7,981 nucleotides of DNA from Rubrivivax sp. (lineage in GTDB: Bacteria; Pseudomonadota; Gammaproteobacteria; Burkholderiales; Burkholderiaceae_C), in NCBI GenBank assembly GCA_030693565.1, contig JAUYAJ010000514.1, forward strand, positions 1-7,981. Reading direction: 5' to 3'. Under the pieces are notes generated by a model, which made no database searches, had not been told where the DNA came from, and was given only the letters and a program-made list of their open reading frames with translations. Each line of letters opens with the position of its first letter. Position 1 is the first letter of the stretch. The translations under genes were made by a program, and so were the position numbers. This document shows, piece after piece, positions 1 through 6,169 of the stretch.

Positions 1-1405
1 TGGGGTCGATCTTCACCAGTTCGGCCAGCGGATCCTGCAGCCGGCGCGCGATGCTGACGGCGCCGCGCAGGCTGACGTCCAGGTCGGGCAGCTCCTTGCT
101 GGCGAACTCGCTGGCCGAGTAGACCGAGGCCCCGGCTTCGCTGACGACGACCTTGTCGAGCTTGGCGTCGGGCGCCAGCTGGGCGATGCGGGCGATCAGG
201 TCGGCCGCCAGCTTGTCGGTCTCGCGGCTGGCGGTGCCGTTGCCGATCGCAATCAGATTCACGCCATGGCTGGCCACCAGCCGGCCCAGCGTGTGCAGCG
301 AGCCTTCCCAGTCGCAGCGCGGCTCGTGCGGGTAGACGGTCGAGGTCGCCAGCACACGGCCGGTGTCGCTGACCACCGCCACCTTGACCCCCGTGCGGAT
401 GCCCGGGTCCAGCCCCATCACCACACGCTTGCCCGCCGGCGCGGCCAGCAGCAGGTCGCGCAGGTTGTCGCCGAAGACCTTGATCGCCACCGTCTCGGCC
501 TCTTCGCGCAGGCGGGCGAACAGGTCGCGCTCCAGGCTCAGGCTGAGCTTGACCTTCCAGGTCCAGCCCACGGTCTTGCGGATCAAGGCGTCGCCGGGCC
601 GCTGGGCATGGCTCCAACCCAGGTGGCGCGCGATGCGTCCTTCGGCCAGGCCGGGCTGGCCGGGCACGGCTTGTTCGTCCAGCACCAGCTTGGCGTCCAG
701 CCATTCGAGCGTGCGGCCTCGGAACACCGCCAGCGCGCGGTGGCTGGGCACGGTGCGGATTGGTTCGGCGTAGTCGAAGTAGTCGCGAAACTTGGCGGCG
801 TCGGCATGGGTGCCGTCTTTGCCGTCGACCAGCCGGCTCTGGAACAGCGCCTCGGCCCACAGCCACTCGCGCAGCTTGCCCACCAGCACGGCGTCCTCGG
901 CCCAGCGTTCGGCCAGCAGGTCGCGCACGCCGTCGAGCACGGCGGGGGCGTCGGCGAAGCCGCCGTCGGCGTTGATGAAGGCCGGCGCTTCGGCCAGCGG
1001 GTCGAGCATCGGGTCGGCGAACAGCTTGTCGGCCAATGGTTCGAGGCCGGCTTCGCGGGCGATCATGCCTTTGGTGCGGCGGCGCGGCTTGAACGGCAGG
1101 TAGATGTCTTCCAGCTCCTGCTTGGTCGGCGCCGACTCCACGGCGGCGCGCAGCGCCGGCGTCAGCTTGCCTTGCTCGTCGATGCTCTTGAGCACCGCGG
1201 CGCGGCGCTCCTCGAGCTCGCGCAGGTAGGCCAGACGGGTTTCGAGCTCGCGCAGCTGGATGTCGTCCAGGCCCTCGGTGGCCTCTTTGCGATAGCGCGC
1301 GATGAAGGGAACGGTGGCGCCGCCGTCGAGCAGTTCGACAGCGGTCAGGATTTGGGCCGGCCGGGCTTTGAGCTCGGCGGCGAGTTGCAGAACGATCTTG
1401 TCCAA
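1..1405 (-). CDS. tex: Tex, transcription accessory / S1 RNA-binding protein (N-terminal 468 residues; runs off left edge)
   Basis: Tex is a cytoplasmic nucleic-acid-binding protein linked to transcription, with an N-terminal helical region, a YqgF/RNase H-like fold, helix-hairpin-helix motifs and a C-terminal S1 domain. Only the first two parts are in this window. The translation shows the family signatures TVPFIARYRKE near the N-terminus, LPFKPRRRTKGMIA in the Tex N-region, MGLDPGIRTGVKVAVV at residues 330-345 (start of the YqgF-like domain), IGNGTASRETD at 387-397, and VSEAGASVYSASE followed by LRGAVSIARRLQDPLAELVKIDP at the edge. All align closely with E. coli Tex, which is about 770 residues, so roughly 300 residues (HhH and S1) lie outside. 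No in-frame ATG exists near the start. I chose TTG at 1405-1403, giving MDKIVLQLAAELKARP, because homology begins there. No good Shine-Dalgarno precedes it. The flavoprotein gene lies 65 bases upstream on the same strand. Confidence 0.95.
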   Translation of the reverse strand, partial: MDKIVLQLAAELKARPAQILTAVELLDGGATVPFIARYRKEATEGLDDIQLRELETRLAYLRELEERRAAVLKSIDEQGKLTPALRAAVESAPTKQELEDIYLPFKPRRRTKGMIAREAGLEPLADKLFADPMLDPLAEAPAFINADGGFADAPAVLDGVRDLLAERWAEDAVLVGKLREWLWAEALFQSRLVDGKDGTHADAAKFRDYFDYAEPIRTVPSHRALAVFRGRTLEWLDAKLVLDEQAVPGQPGLAEGRIARHLGWSHAQRPGDALIRKTVGWTWKVKLSLSLERDLFARLREEAETVAIKVFGDNLRDLLLAAPAGKRVVMGLDPGIRTGVKVAVVSDTGRVLATSTVYPHEPRCDWEGSLHTLGRLVASHGVNLIAIGNGTASRETDKLAADLIARIAQLAPDAKLDKVVVSEAGASVYSASEFASKELPDLDVSLRGAVSIARRLQDPLAELVKIDP

Positions 1406-1470
1406 GAATCCGGGGCCCCGCTGGGGGGCAGCAAAAAAGCGCGAAGTGTAGAACGCGGGCTCGGGCGGGC
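1406..1470 (-). promoter_or_regulatory. Flavoprotein-tex intergenic region with stem-loop, U-tract and possible -10
   Basis: Read on the minus strand, this gap holds three things in order. First, TACACT at 1450-1445 could be a -10 element (four of six matches to TATAAT), with no convincing -35. Second, a short CGCG/CGCG inverted repeat (1457-1454 and 1443-1440) is followed at once by six T residues (1438-1433), a weak terminator-like arrangement. Third, a GC-only stem-loop (1429-1425 pairing with 1419-1415, five-base loop) ends nine bases before the TTG start of tex. Whether tex has its own promoter or is read through from the flavoprotein gene cannot be decided from sequence alone. Confidence 0.25.
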
Positions 1471-2733
1471 TCAGACCGACTTTGGCGCGGCCAGCCACTG
1501 CGCCGCGCCCTGCCCGGCTGCGCGCCCGGTGGCCAGGCAGGCGGTGATCAGGTAGCCGCCGGTCGGCGCCTCCCAGTCGAGCATCTCGCCGGCGCAAAAG
1601 ACGCCTGGCAGCGCACGCAGCATTAGCTGCGGATCCAGCGCCTGGAAACGCACGCCGCCGGCGCTGCTGATGGCTTCGTCGAGCGGCCGCGCCGCGCCGA
1701 CCTCGATCTGCAAGCCTTTGATGTGCTCGGCCAGGCGCTGCGGGTCGGCCAGCTCGGCCTTGGGCACACGCTCGTGGATCAGCGCTGCTTTCACGCCGTG
1801 CAGGCCCAGCCGGGTCTTCAGGTGGGTCGACAGCGAACGCGGGCCGCGCGGATGGGCCACTTCGCGCGCCACCCATTCCAGGCTGCGATGTGGCAGCAAG
1901 TCGAGCTTGAACGATGCCTTGCCGTCGCCAAGCCCGGCGCTGCGCAGCGCGGCCGACGCGGCGTAGATCAGGCTGCCTTCGACGCCGTAGCCGGTGACGA
2001 TGAATTCGCCGGGCTGGCGCTGCGTCAGGCCGCCGGCGTCAAGGTATTCGATCGCCACCCCTTTCAGCGCTGCGCCGGCATGGCGCTGGCGCAGGTGTTC
2101 GCTCCAGGCGACTTCGAAGCCGCAGTTCGACGGCAGCAGCGGCGCCAGCTCGACCCCGCGCTCGGCCAGCCAGGGCGCCCAGGCGCCGTCCGACCCCAGG
2201 CGCGACCAGCTACCGCCGCCCAATGCCAACACCACCGCCGCCGGCTGCAGTTCGCGTTCACCGTCGGGACCGGCGATGCGCAACCGGCCTGGCGATCCGC
2301 CCTCGCCGGCCGCCCAGCCGAGCCAGCGGCTGCGCATGTGAAAGCGCACGCCTTGGCCGCGCAGGCGGTGCAGCCAGGCGCGCAGCAGCGGCGCGGCTTT
2401 CAAGTCGGCCGGAAAGACGCGGCCCGAGCTGCCGACAAAGGTCTCGATGCCCAGCCCGGCCGCCCAGTCGCGCACCGCCTGGGCGTCGAAGCGCTCGATC
2501 CAGGGCTGGAGTTCGGCCTGGCGATCGCCGAAACGGCCGACAAAGGGCTCGAACGCCTCCCCATGGGTGAGGTTGAGCCCGCCTTTGCCGGCGAGCAGGA
2601 ATTTTCGGCCCACCGAGGGCATGGTGTCGTAGAGGTCGACTGAGCAGCCGGATTCAGCCAGAGCCTGCGCCGCCATCAGGCCGGCCGGTCCGCCGCCAAT
2701 GACGGCGACGCTTGCAGTTTCAACAGATGTCAT
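1471..2733 (-). CDS. HI0933-family FAD-dependent oxidoreductase (TIGR03862 / PP_4765-type flavoprotein)
   Basis: A 420-residue cytoplasmic flavoprotein of the HI0933/YhiN (BaiN-like) superfamily. Near the N-terminus is a Rossmann dinucleotide-binding motif, VIGGGPAGLMAAQ, with the glycines at residues 13-18. It is followed by the family signature GRKFLLAGKGGLNLTH at 42-57, diagnostic of HI0933-like proteins. The C-terminus carries GVFCAGEMLDWEAPTGGY at 377-394, which in this family completes the FAD site, and then a helix with a GRAAG turn. The length matches the family. The start ATG at 2733 sits four codons before the first beta strand, so it is probably right. The substrate is not known for this subgroup and I do not assign one. 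No Shine-Dalgarno is visible. A TACAGT hexamer lies six bases upstream of the ATG, so the mRNA may be leaderless. It lies upstream of tex and is divergent from the TauE-type gene. Confidence 0.9.
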   Translation of the reverse strand: MTSVETASVAVIGGGPAGLMAAQALAESGCSVDLYDTMPSVGRKFLLAGKGGLNLTHGEAFEPFVGRFGDRQAELQPWIERFDAQAVRDWAAGLGIETFVGSSGRVFPADLKAAPLLRAWLHRLRGQGVRFHMRSRWLGWAAGEGGSPGRLRIAGPDGERELQPAAVVLALGGGSWSRLGSDGAWAPWLAERGVELAPLLPSNCGFEVAWSEHLRQRHAGAALKGVAIEYLDAGGLTQRQPGEFIVTGYGVEGSLIYAASAALRSAGLGDGKASFKLDLLPHRSLEWVAREVAHPRGPRSLSTHLKTRLGLHGVKAALIHERVPKAELADPQRLAEHIKGLQIEVGAARPLDEAISSAGGVRFQALDPQLMLRALPGVFCAGEMLDWEAPTGGYLITACLATGRAAGQGAAQWLAAPKSV

Positions 2734-2774
2734 CGCCGCACTGTAAGCCAGTGCCGCCGTGACAATGCAAGACC
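2734..2774. promoter_or_regulatory. Divergent promoter region between flavoprotein and TauE-family genes
   Basis: Both flanking genes start from this 41-base gap, so two promoters must lie here or extend into the coding regions. On the minus strand, TACAGT (2745-2740) lies six bases before the flavoprotein ATG. On the plus strand, GACAAT (2761-2766) lies eight bases before the permease ATG. Neither gene has a Shine-Dalgarno, and I see no convincing -35 at standard spacing. TTGTCA (2765-2760, minus) resembles a -35 but is only 14 bases from TACAGT. These are pattern-based guesses. Confidence 0.35.
2735..2757. repeat. Inverted repeat in the divergent intergenic region (possible operator)
   Basis: GCACTG (2738-2743) and CAGTGC (2749-2754) form a perfect six-base inverted repeat around the five-base centre TAAGC. 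After one mismatch (C/C), two more pairs (2735-2736 with 2756-2757) extend the dyad to 23 bases. It overlaps the putative -10 of the flavoprotein promoter and lies just upstream of the putative -10 of the permease promoter, a suitable place for a repressor acting on both. The repeat itself is seen directly. Its role as an operator is inference. Confidence 0.4.
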
Positions 2775-3533
2775 ATGGATGCTTCGTTCTGGTTGCTGGT
2801 GGCCGGTGGCGCGATGGTCGCGGGCTTTGTGCAAGGGCTGTCGGGCTTCGGCTTCAGCCTGGTGGTGCTGTCGATCTGGTCCTGGGCCATCGAACCGCGG
2901 CTGGCGGCGCCGATGGCGGTGTTCGGCGCCCTCAGCGGCCAGTTGCTGGCGGCGCTGACGGTGCGGCGCGGCTTCGACAAACGCAAGCTCGCGCCCTTTC
3001 TGATCGGTGGCCTGCTCGGCGTGCCGATCGGCGGCTGGCTGCTGCCGCGCATTGACGAGCTGATGTTCCGCGCCTTGCTCGGCGGTCTGCTGGCGCTGTG
3101 GTGCCCACTGATGCTGGCCTCGGGACGCATCCCGCACATCACGCGCGGTGGCCGCTGGGCCGACGGCCTGGTCGGCATGGCCGGCGGCGTCGCCGGCGCG
3201 CTCGGCGGGCTCACCGGCGCCTTGCCCACGCTGTGGTGCACGCTGCGCGGCGAGGCCAAGGAAAGCCAGCGCGCCATCATCCAGAACTTCAACCTCGCGC
3301 TGCTGGCGGTGACCTTCGTGATGTACATGGCCACCGGCGTCGTGACGACGGCGCTGCTGCCGATGTTTGCCCTCATCGCGCCGGCGATGCTGATCCCGAC
3401 CCTGCTCGGCGCCCGGCTCTACATCGGCATCAGCCCGCTGGCCTTTCGCAACCTGGTGCTGGGCCTGCTCTCGGCCTCCGGCGCGGCTTTGCTGGCCGGC
3501 TCGCTGCCAGCGCTGCTGGCGCGACCGGGCTGA
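2775..3533 (+). CDS. TauE/SafE-family membrane permease (putative sulfite/anion exporter)
   Basis: A 252-residue inner-membrane protein of the TauE/SafE (DUF81) family. Characterised or proposed members move sulfite, sulfoacetate or other small anions, or sulfur compounds. The first half opens with GFVQGLSGFGFSLV (residues 17-30), the conserved first-helix motif. The second half repeats the theme at about 131-154 with GLVGMAGGVAGALGGLTGALPTLW, the usual internal duplication. Hydrophobic segments fall at about 5-37, 43-62, 72-90, 97-116, 131-155, 172-190, 192-213 and 225-245, which fits seven or eight membrane helices, with basic loops such as RRGFDKRK. The length is normal for the family. The ATG at 2775 gives MDASFWLLVAGG and no other in-frame start fits better. 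There is no Shine-Dalgarno. The DUF1223 gene follows after 52 bases, so cotranscription is possible. The substrate cannot be read from sequence. Confidence 0.88.
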   Translation: MDASFWLLVAGGAMVAGFVQGLSGFGFSLVVLSIWSWAIEPRLAAPMAVFGALSGQLLAALTVRRGFDKRKLAPFLIGGLLGVPIGGWLLPRIDELMFRALLGGLLALWCPLMLASGRIPHITRGGRWADGLVGMAGGVAGALGGLTGALPTLWCTLRGEAKESQRAIIQNFNLALLAVTFVMYMATGVVTTALLPMFALIAPAMLIPTLLGARLYIGISPLAFRNLVLGLLSASGAALLAGSLPALLARPG

Positions 3534-3575
3534 AAGGTTCGGCTCGCTGGTGCGACCCATTCAGGTCACCGCACC

Positions 3576-3581
3576 GGAGAG
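3576..3581 (+). promoter_or_regulatory. Ribosome binding site deciding the DUF1223 start
   Basis: GGAGAG at 3576-3581 lies four bases before ATG 3586. It supports this ATG over the upstream in-frame GTG at 3550, which would add 12 residues in front of the signal peptide. Confidence 0.6.
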
Positions 3582-3585
3582 CGCC

Positions 3586-4311
3586 ATGCGAATCCTTGCT
3601 TTGCTGCCCCTGTTGGCCGGCTTCACTGCCCTGGGCACCCCCACGATCGCATCGGCCGACAGTTGCCAGGCTCGCTCCACCGCCAGCGCGCCCACCGTGG
3701 TCGAGCTCTACACCTCCGAGGGCTGCAGTTCCTGCCCGCCGGCCGACCGCTGGTTGTCGTCGCTCAAAGGCCGGCCCGGCGTGCTGGCGCTGGCCTACCA
3801 CGTCGACTACTGGGACCGGCTGGGCTGGGCCGACCGCTTTGCCAGCCCGGCTTTCACCGACCGCCAGCGCGCCCTGGCCCGGCGCAGCGGCAGCGCCACG
3901 GTCTACACGCCGCAGGTGGTCGTGGACGGCCGCGACTGGCGCGGCTGGCCGCAACTGCCCCGGGCCGGTGCGCTCAGCCCGATCATGCTGCAGATGTCGC
4001 GCGACGGCGACGTGGTACGGGCCGAAGTGGCGGCCACGGCCAGCGCACCGGCCCGGCTGGCCGGCTACTGGGCGGTGCTGGAGGACGGCCATGCGAGCAA
4101 GGTGCGCGCCGGCGAGAACGACGGCAAGACCTTGCTACACGACCATGTGGTGCGACTGCAGCGCGACGTGCCGGCCTGGACCGCGGCCGACGGCGCTCGC
4201 TGGCAGATCACGGTGGCAACCGGCGACGCGGCGTTTCCGCGCCGCATCGCCTTCATCGTCGTCGACGCGTCGACGATGCGTCCACTGCACGCGCTGGCGC
4301 TGGCTTGCTGA
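3586..4311 (+). CDS. DUF1223 secreted thioredoxin-like protein
   Basis: A 241-residue DUF1223 protein. The N-terminus, MRILALLPLLAGFTALGTP and on to ASA, is a classic signal peptide, with cleavage likely after residue 24, so the mature protein is periplasmic. The family signature VVELYTSEGCSSCPPADRWL follows, with a CxxC pair at Cys47 and Cys50 at the start of a thioredoxin-like fold. Next come YHVDYWDRLGWADRFASP (71-88) and VYTPQVVVDG (106-115), in which Pro109 occupies the cis-proline position of thioredoxin folds. An extra Cys27 lies just after the signal, but the context (ASADSC) is not a lipobox. The biochemical role of DUF1223 is not established. A redox or metal-thiol role is suggested only by the CxxC. 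It follows the TauE-type permease on the same strand and precedes the copper efflux operon by 89 bases. Confidence 0.92.
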   Translation: MRILALLPLLAGFTALGTPTIASADSCQARSTASAPTVVELYTSEGCSSCPPADRWLSSLKGRPGVLALAYHVDYWDRLGWADRFASPAFTDRQRALARRSGSATVYTPQVVVDGRDWRGWPQLPRAGALSPIMLQMSRDGDVVRAEVAATASAPARLAGYWAVLEDGHASKVRAGENDGKTLLHDHVVRLQRDVPAWTAADGARWQITVATGDAAFPRRIAFIVVDASTMRPLHALALAC

Positions 4312-4354
4312 CGCAACATGCCAGTCAGCACGGTCAGCGCTCGCAATCGAAAGG

Positions 4355-4377
4355 CGCGGGGCGTTCGCCTGCCCGCG
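4355..4377. repeat. Stem-loop in the gap between the DUF1223 gene and the efflux operon
   Basis: CGCGGG (4355-4360) and CCCGCG (4372-4377) are perfect inverted copies with an 11-base loop. The loop can form a small inner GGCG/CGCC pairing if the outer stem opens. It lies 43 bases after the DUF1223 stop and just upstream of the putative promoter at 4389. No T-tract follows, so it is not a standard intrinsic terminator. Confidence 0.35.
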
Positions 4378-4388
4378 GATCGACCCCG

Positions 4389-4394
4389 TATCAT
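4389..4394 (+). promoter_or_regulatory. Putative -10 element of the efflux operon
   Basis: TATCAT matches five of six positions of the sigma-70 -10 consensus and lies six bases before ATG 4401. The only -35-like hexamer upstream is TTCGCC at 4364-4369, a poor match with 19-base spacing. If the -10 is used, transcription would start at or next to the ATG, giving a leaderless mRNA. This agrees with the absence of a Shine-Dalgarno. I see no CueR- or CusR-type box in the gap. Confidence 0.4.
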
Positions 4395-4400
4395 CGAGCC

Positions 4401-4766
4401 ATGGCGCGCTGGTTCCTGACCCTCCTCTTGTGTCTGGCGCTGCCTTTGCAGGGCTGGGCCAGCGCCCAGGCGCGCCCTGCGCCGTGCCCGATGGCCATGG
4501 CCGATGCATCGGCCGAAGCCGGCGACGCCAGCGCGAACGCCGACGGCGCGCCGGTGGCTGATTGCTGCCTCAGCCTCGACGGCGCCTCCGGGAGCACACG
4601 AAACTGCGTGGATGGGCAGGACTGCCAGGCGCCCGTGCTCTGGATGTTGCCCGCAGCAGCGGCACCTGCGCCGTCCTTGCCGGCTTTGCAGGCATGCCGT
4701 CCCGAGACGCCAGCAGCGCCATGCGGCCTGCCAGTGCCCGTCTGGCGTCCCCCGAGCTCGATCTGA
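4401..4766 (+). CDS. Small secreted Cys-rich protein preceding the cus/sil efflux genes (CzcI-like position)
   Basis: A 121-residue protein with a clear signal peptide (MARWFLTLLLCLALPLQGWA, likely cut after Ala22, SA/QA). The mature part is rich in Ala, Pro and Cys: PCPMAM at 28-33, DCC at 54-56, Cys69, Cys75, Cys99 and Cys108, seven cysteines in all, plus Met31 and Met33. It ends in VWRPPSSI. I do not recognise a named domain. The arrangement of a small secreted protein opening a czc/cus-type operon recalls CzcI in czcICBA of Cupriavidus, and its LPLQGWA signal-peptide end resembles that protein's, but overall similarity is not demonstrable by eye. Binding of Cu(I)/Ag(I) through Cys and Met is inference. 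The longer reading frame starting at 3663 overlaps the DUF1223 gene and is rejected. The ATG at 4401 starts exactly at the signal peptide. cusC follows after 89 bases. Confidence 0.72.
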   Translation: MARWFLTLLLCLALPLQGWASAQARPAPCPMAMADASAEAGDASANADGAPVADCCLSLDGASGSTRNCVDGQDCQAPVLWMLPAAAAPAPSLPALQACRPETPAAPCGLPVPVWRPPSSI

Positions 4767-4855
4767 AGTCCTGAGCAGCGCCGGCGCCGCCCATTGGCGA
4801 CGCCCGGCTGTCGCCTCTGCCTGCGCGCAGGGGCACTTCAGATGGAACTCATCCC
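4767..4855 (+). promoter_or_regulatory. Leader region of cusC with three inverted repeats
   Basis: This 89-base gap contains a 10-base perfect palindrome GCGCCGGCGC (4778-4787), a stem-loop GGCGAC/GTCGCC (4796-4801 with 4810-4815, eight-base loop) and a 12-base perfect palindrome CCTGCGCGCAGG (4820-4831). No T-tract follows, so intrinsic termination is unlikely. RNA structure affecting relative expression of the small Cys-rich gene and cusC, or a protein-binding site, are both possible. A weak Shine-Dalgarno (GGAA, 4844-4847) lies eight bases before the cusC ATG. Confidence 0.4.
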
Positions 4856-6169
4856 ATGTCAGCTGCAATTCGTGGGGCCCGGTTCGGCCGCGCCCACCGT
4901 CCGTCATGGCAAGCGCTGGCGCGCTGGGTCGGGCTGGGGACGCTGGTGTTCATCGCCCCCGTCGCCGCCGCCCAGAACCCGCCGGCGCTGGACATCGACG
5001 TGGCCATGGATCTGGCCGAAGCGCACTCACAAGCCCTGCCAGCGCAGCAGTGGGCTGCCATGGCCGCGCGCGAGCGTGCCGTGGCCGCCGGCCAGATCCC
5101 CGACCCCACGCTCCGCTGGAGCCTGGACAACGTGCCGATCGAAGGTTCGGCGCAGCGCCTGCTGACGCGCGAACCCATGACGGCACGCAGCGTCGGCATC
5201 AGTCAGGCCTGGCCCGACGAGGCCAAACGCCGTGCGCGTTCGCAGCGCCATGAGCAAGATGCCTTGCTGGCCTGGGCCCGGCGCGACGCGCGCCGCGCCG
5301 AGTTGCGCCGCGAGACCGCGCTGGCCTGGCTTGCCGTGCGGGCCGAGCTGCAGCGCACGGCGCTACTGGCCGCGATGCAGACCGAAGCGGCGTTGACGGT
5401 GCAGGCCGCCGAAGCGGCCTATCGCGCCGGGCGCGGCTCGCAGGTCGACGTGTTCACGGCGCGCGCCTTGCCCGTGCGTCTGGACGATCAGCGCCTCCAG
5501 GTCGATACAGCGCTGGCCAACGCGCGCAGCGCGCTGCGCCGCTGGATCGGCGCTGCCGCCGACAGACCGCTGGGCAAGGCGCTGCCGCTGCGCGCAGATC
5601 CCGTGTCCGACCCTGACGGCGCCAGGCTGCTGGCAGCCGATCCAGAACTGGGCGCGGCGATCGCGCGCGAGAACAGCGCGCGCGCGATGGCCGACCTGGC
5701 GCGAGAAGAACGGCGCGCCGACTGGAGCACCGACCTGCGCTTCCAGCATCGGGGGTCGCGCTTCGACAACATGGTGTCGATCGGCGTTTCACTGCCGCTG
5801 CGCTGGGACCCCGCGAACCGCCAGCAGCGCGAGCTTGCAGCGCGCCTGGCCGAGACGGCGCAAGTCGAAGCCGAAACCGAAGAATTGCGCCGCGCGCGCC
5901 GCGCCGAAGTCGAGCGCTGGCAACAGCGCTGGCGCGCCGGGCTCGACCGCCTGGCGGCCTACGACCAGCTACAGCTGCCGCTGGCCGCCTCGCGCATCGA
6001 GTCGAGCTTGTCAGCCTACCGTGCCGGCAACGGACCCTTGCTGGCCGTTCTGGCCGCGCGCCAAGCCGAACTGGCGCTGCGAATGGAGCGTGTGCAGATC
6101 GAACTTGACAGCGCGTCCGACGAGGCGCGCCTGAGCACCTTGATACCGCCACCGGAGGCCACACGATGA
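4856..6169 (+). CDS. cusC: CusC/CzcC-like outer-membrane factor of heavy-metal RND efflux
   Basis: A 437-residue TolC-superfamily outer-membrane efflux protein that would form the trimeric exit duct for the pump encoded downstream. The N-terminus is a signal peptide after a basic stretch, with cleavage likely at VAAA/QN (after residue 39). No lipobox cysteine is present, unlike lipidated E. coli CusC. The mature start carries AMDLAEAHSQALPAQQ and AAGQIPDPTLRWSLDNVPI (77-95), typical of metal-efflux members. The two halves of the TolC repeat are visible as AYRAGRGSQVDVFTAR (188-203) and AYRAGNGPLLAVLAARQ (388-404), each beside long Ala/Arg/Glu-rich helices. The length fits the family. Start ATG 4856 was chosen for the weak GGAA upstream and for the signal peptide. 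The stop overlaps the adaptor start as ATGA. The symbol rests on the operon context. CzcC- and SilC-like names would fit the sequence equally well. Confidence 0.88.
   Translation: MSAAIRGARFGRAHRPSWQALARWVGLGTLVFIAPVAAAQNPPALDIDVAMDLAEAHSQALPAQQWAAMAARERAVAAGQIPDPTLRWSLDNVPIEGSAQRLLTREPMTARSVGISQAWPDEAKRRARSQRHEQDALLAWARRDARRAELRRETALAWLAVRAELQRTALLAAMQTEAALTVQAAEAAYRAGRGSQVDVFTARALPVRLDDQRLQVDTALANARSALRRWIGAAADRPLGKALPLRADPVSDPDGARLLAADPELGAAIARENSARAMADLAREERRADWSTDLRFQHRGSRFDNMVSIGVSLPLRWDPANRQQRELAARLAETAQVEAETEELRRARRAEVERWQQRWRAGLDRLAAYDQLQLPLAASRIESSLSAYRAGNGPLLAVLAARQAELALRMERVQIELDSASDEARLSTLIPPPEATR
6154..6158 (+). promoter_or_regulatory. Ribosome binding site of cusB inside cusC
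   Basis: GGAGG lies seven bases before ATG 6166, within the last codons of cusC. This is the strongest Shine-Dalgarno of the operon and fixes the adaptor start at the ATGA overlap. Confidence 0.75.

Noticed and set aside
1433..1457. Intrinsic terminator after the flavoprotein gene
   Set aside because: A run of six U is present, but the stem before it is only four pairs with a ten-base loop, too weak to call a terminator. It is noted only within the intergenic entry.
266..1555. 429-residue open frame on the plus strand, antisense to tex
   Set aside because: The tex reading is unmistakable by family motifs. The opposite frame is low-complexity and crosses the tex-flavoprotein junction without any motif.
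1723..2643. 306-residue open frame on the plus strand, antisense to the flavoprotein
   Set aside because: The flavoprotein has its nucleotide-binding and C-terminal FAD motifs in the other strand. The antisense frame shows only GC-driven composition.
2730..3560. 276-residue minus-strand frame opposite the TauE-type gene
   Set aside because: It is His/Gln/Arg-rich with no domain. The plus-strand frame has clear membrane helices and family motifs.
3550..3585. Upstream GTG start for the DUF1223 gene
   Set aside because: It would place 12 polar residues before a normal signal peptide. ATG 3586 has a GGAGAG ribosome site and begins directly at the signal.
3663..4400. 5' extension of the small Cys-rich gene into the DUF1223 gene
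   Set aside because: The extension is out of frame with DUF1223 and Arg/Gly-rich. The signal peptide begins exactly at ATG 4401.
3098..4561. 487-residue plus-strand frame spanning the TauE, DUF1223 and leader genes
   Set aside because: It is an out-of-frame Arg/Pro/Ala-rich reading across three better-supported genes.
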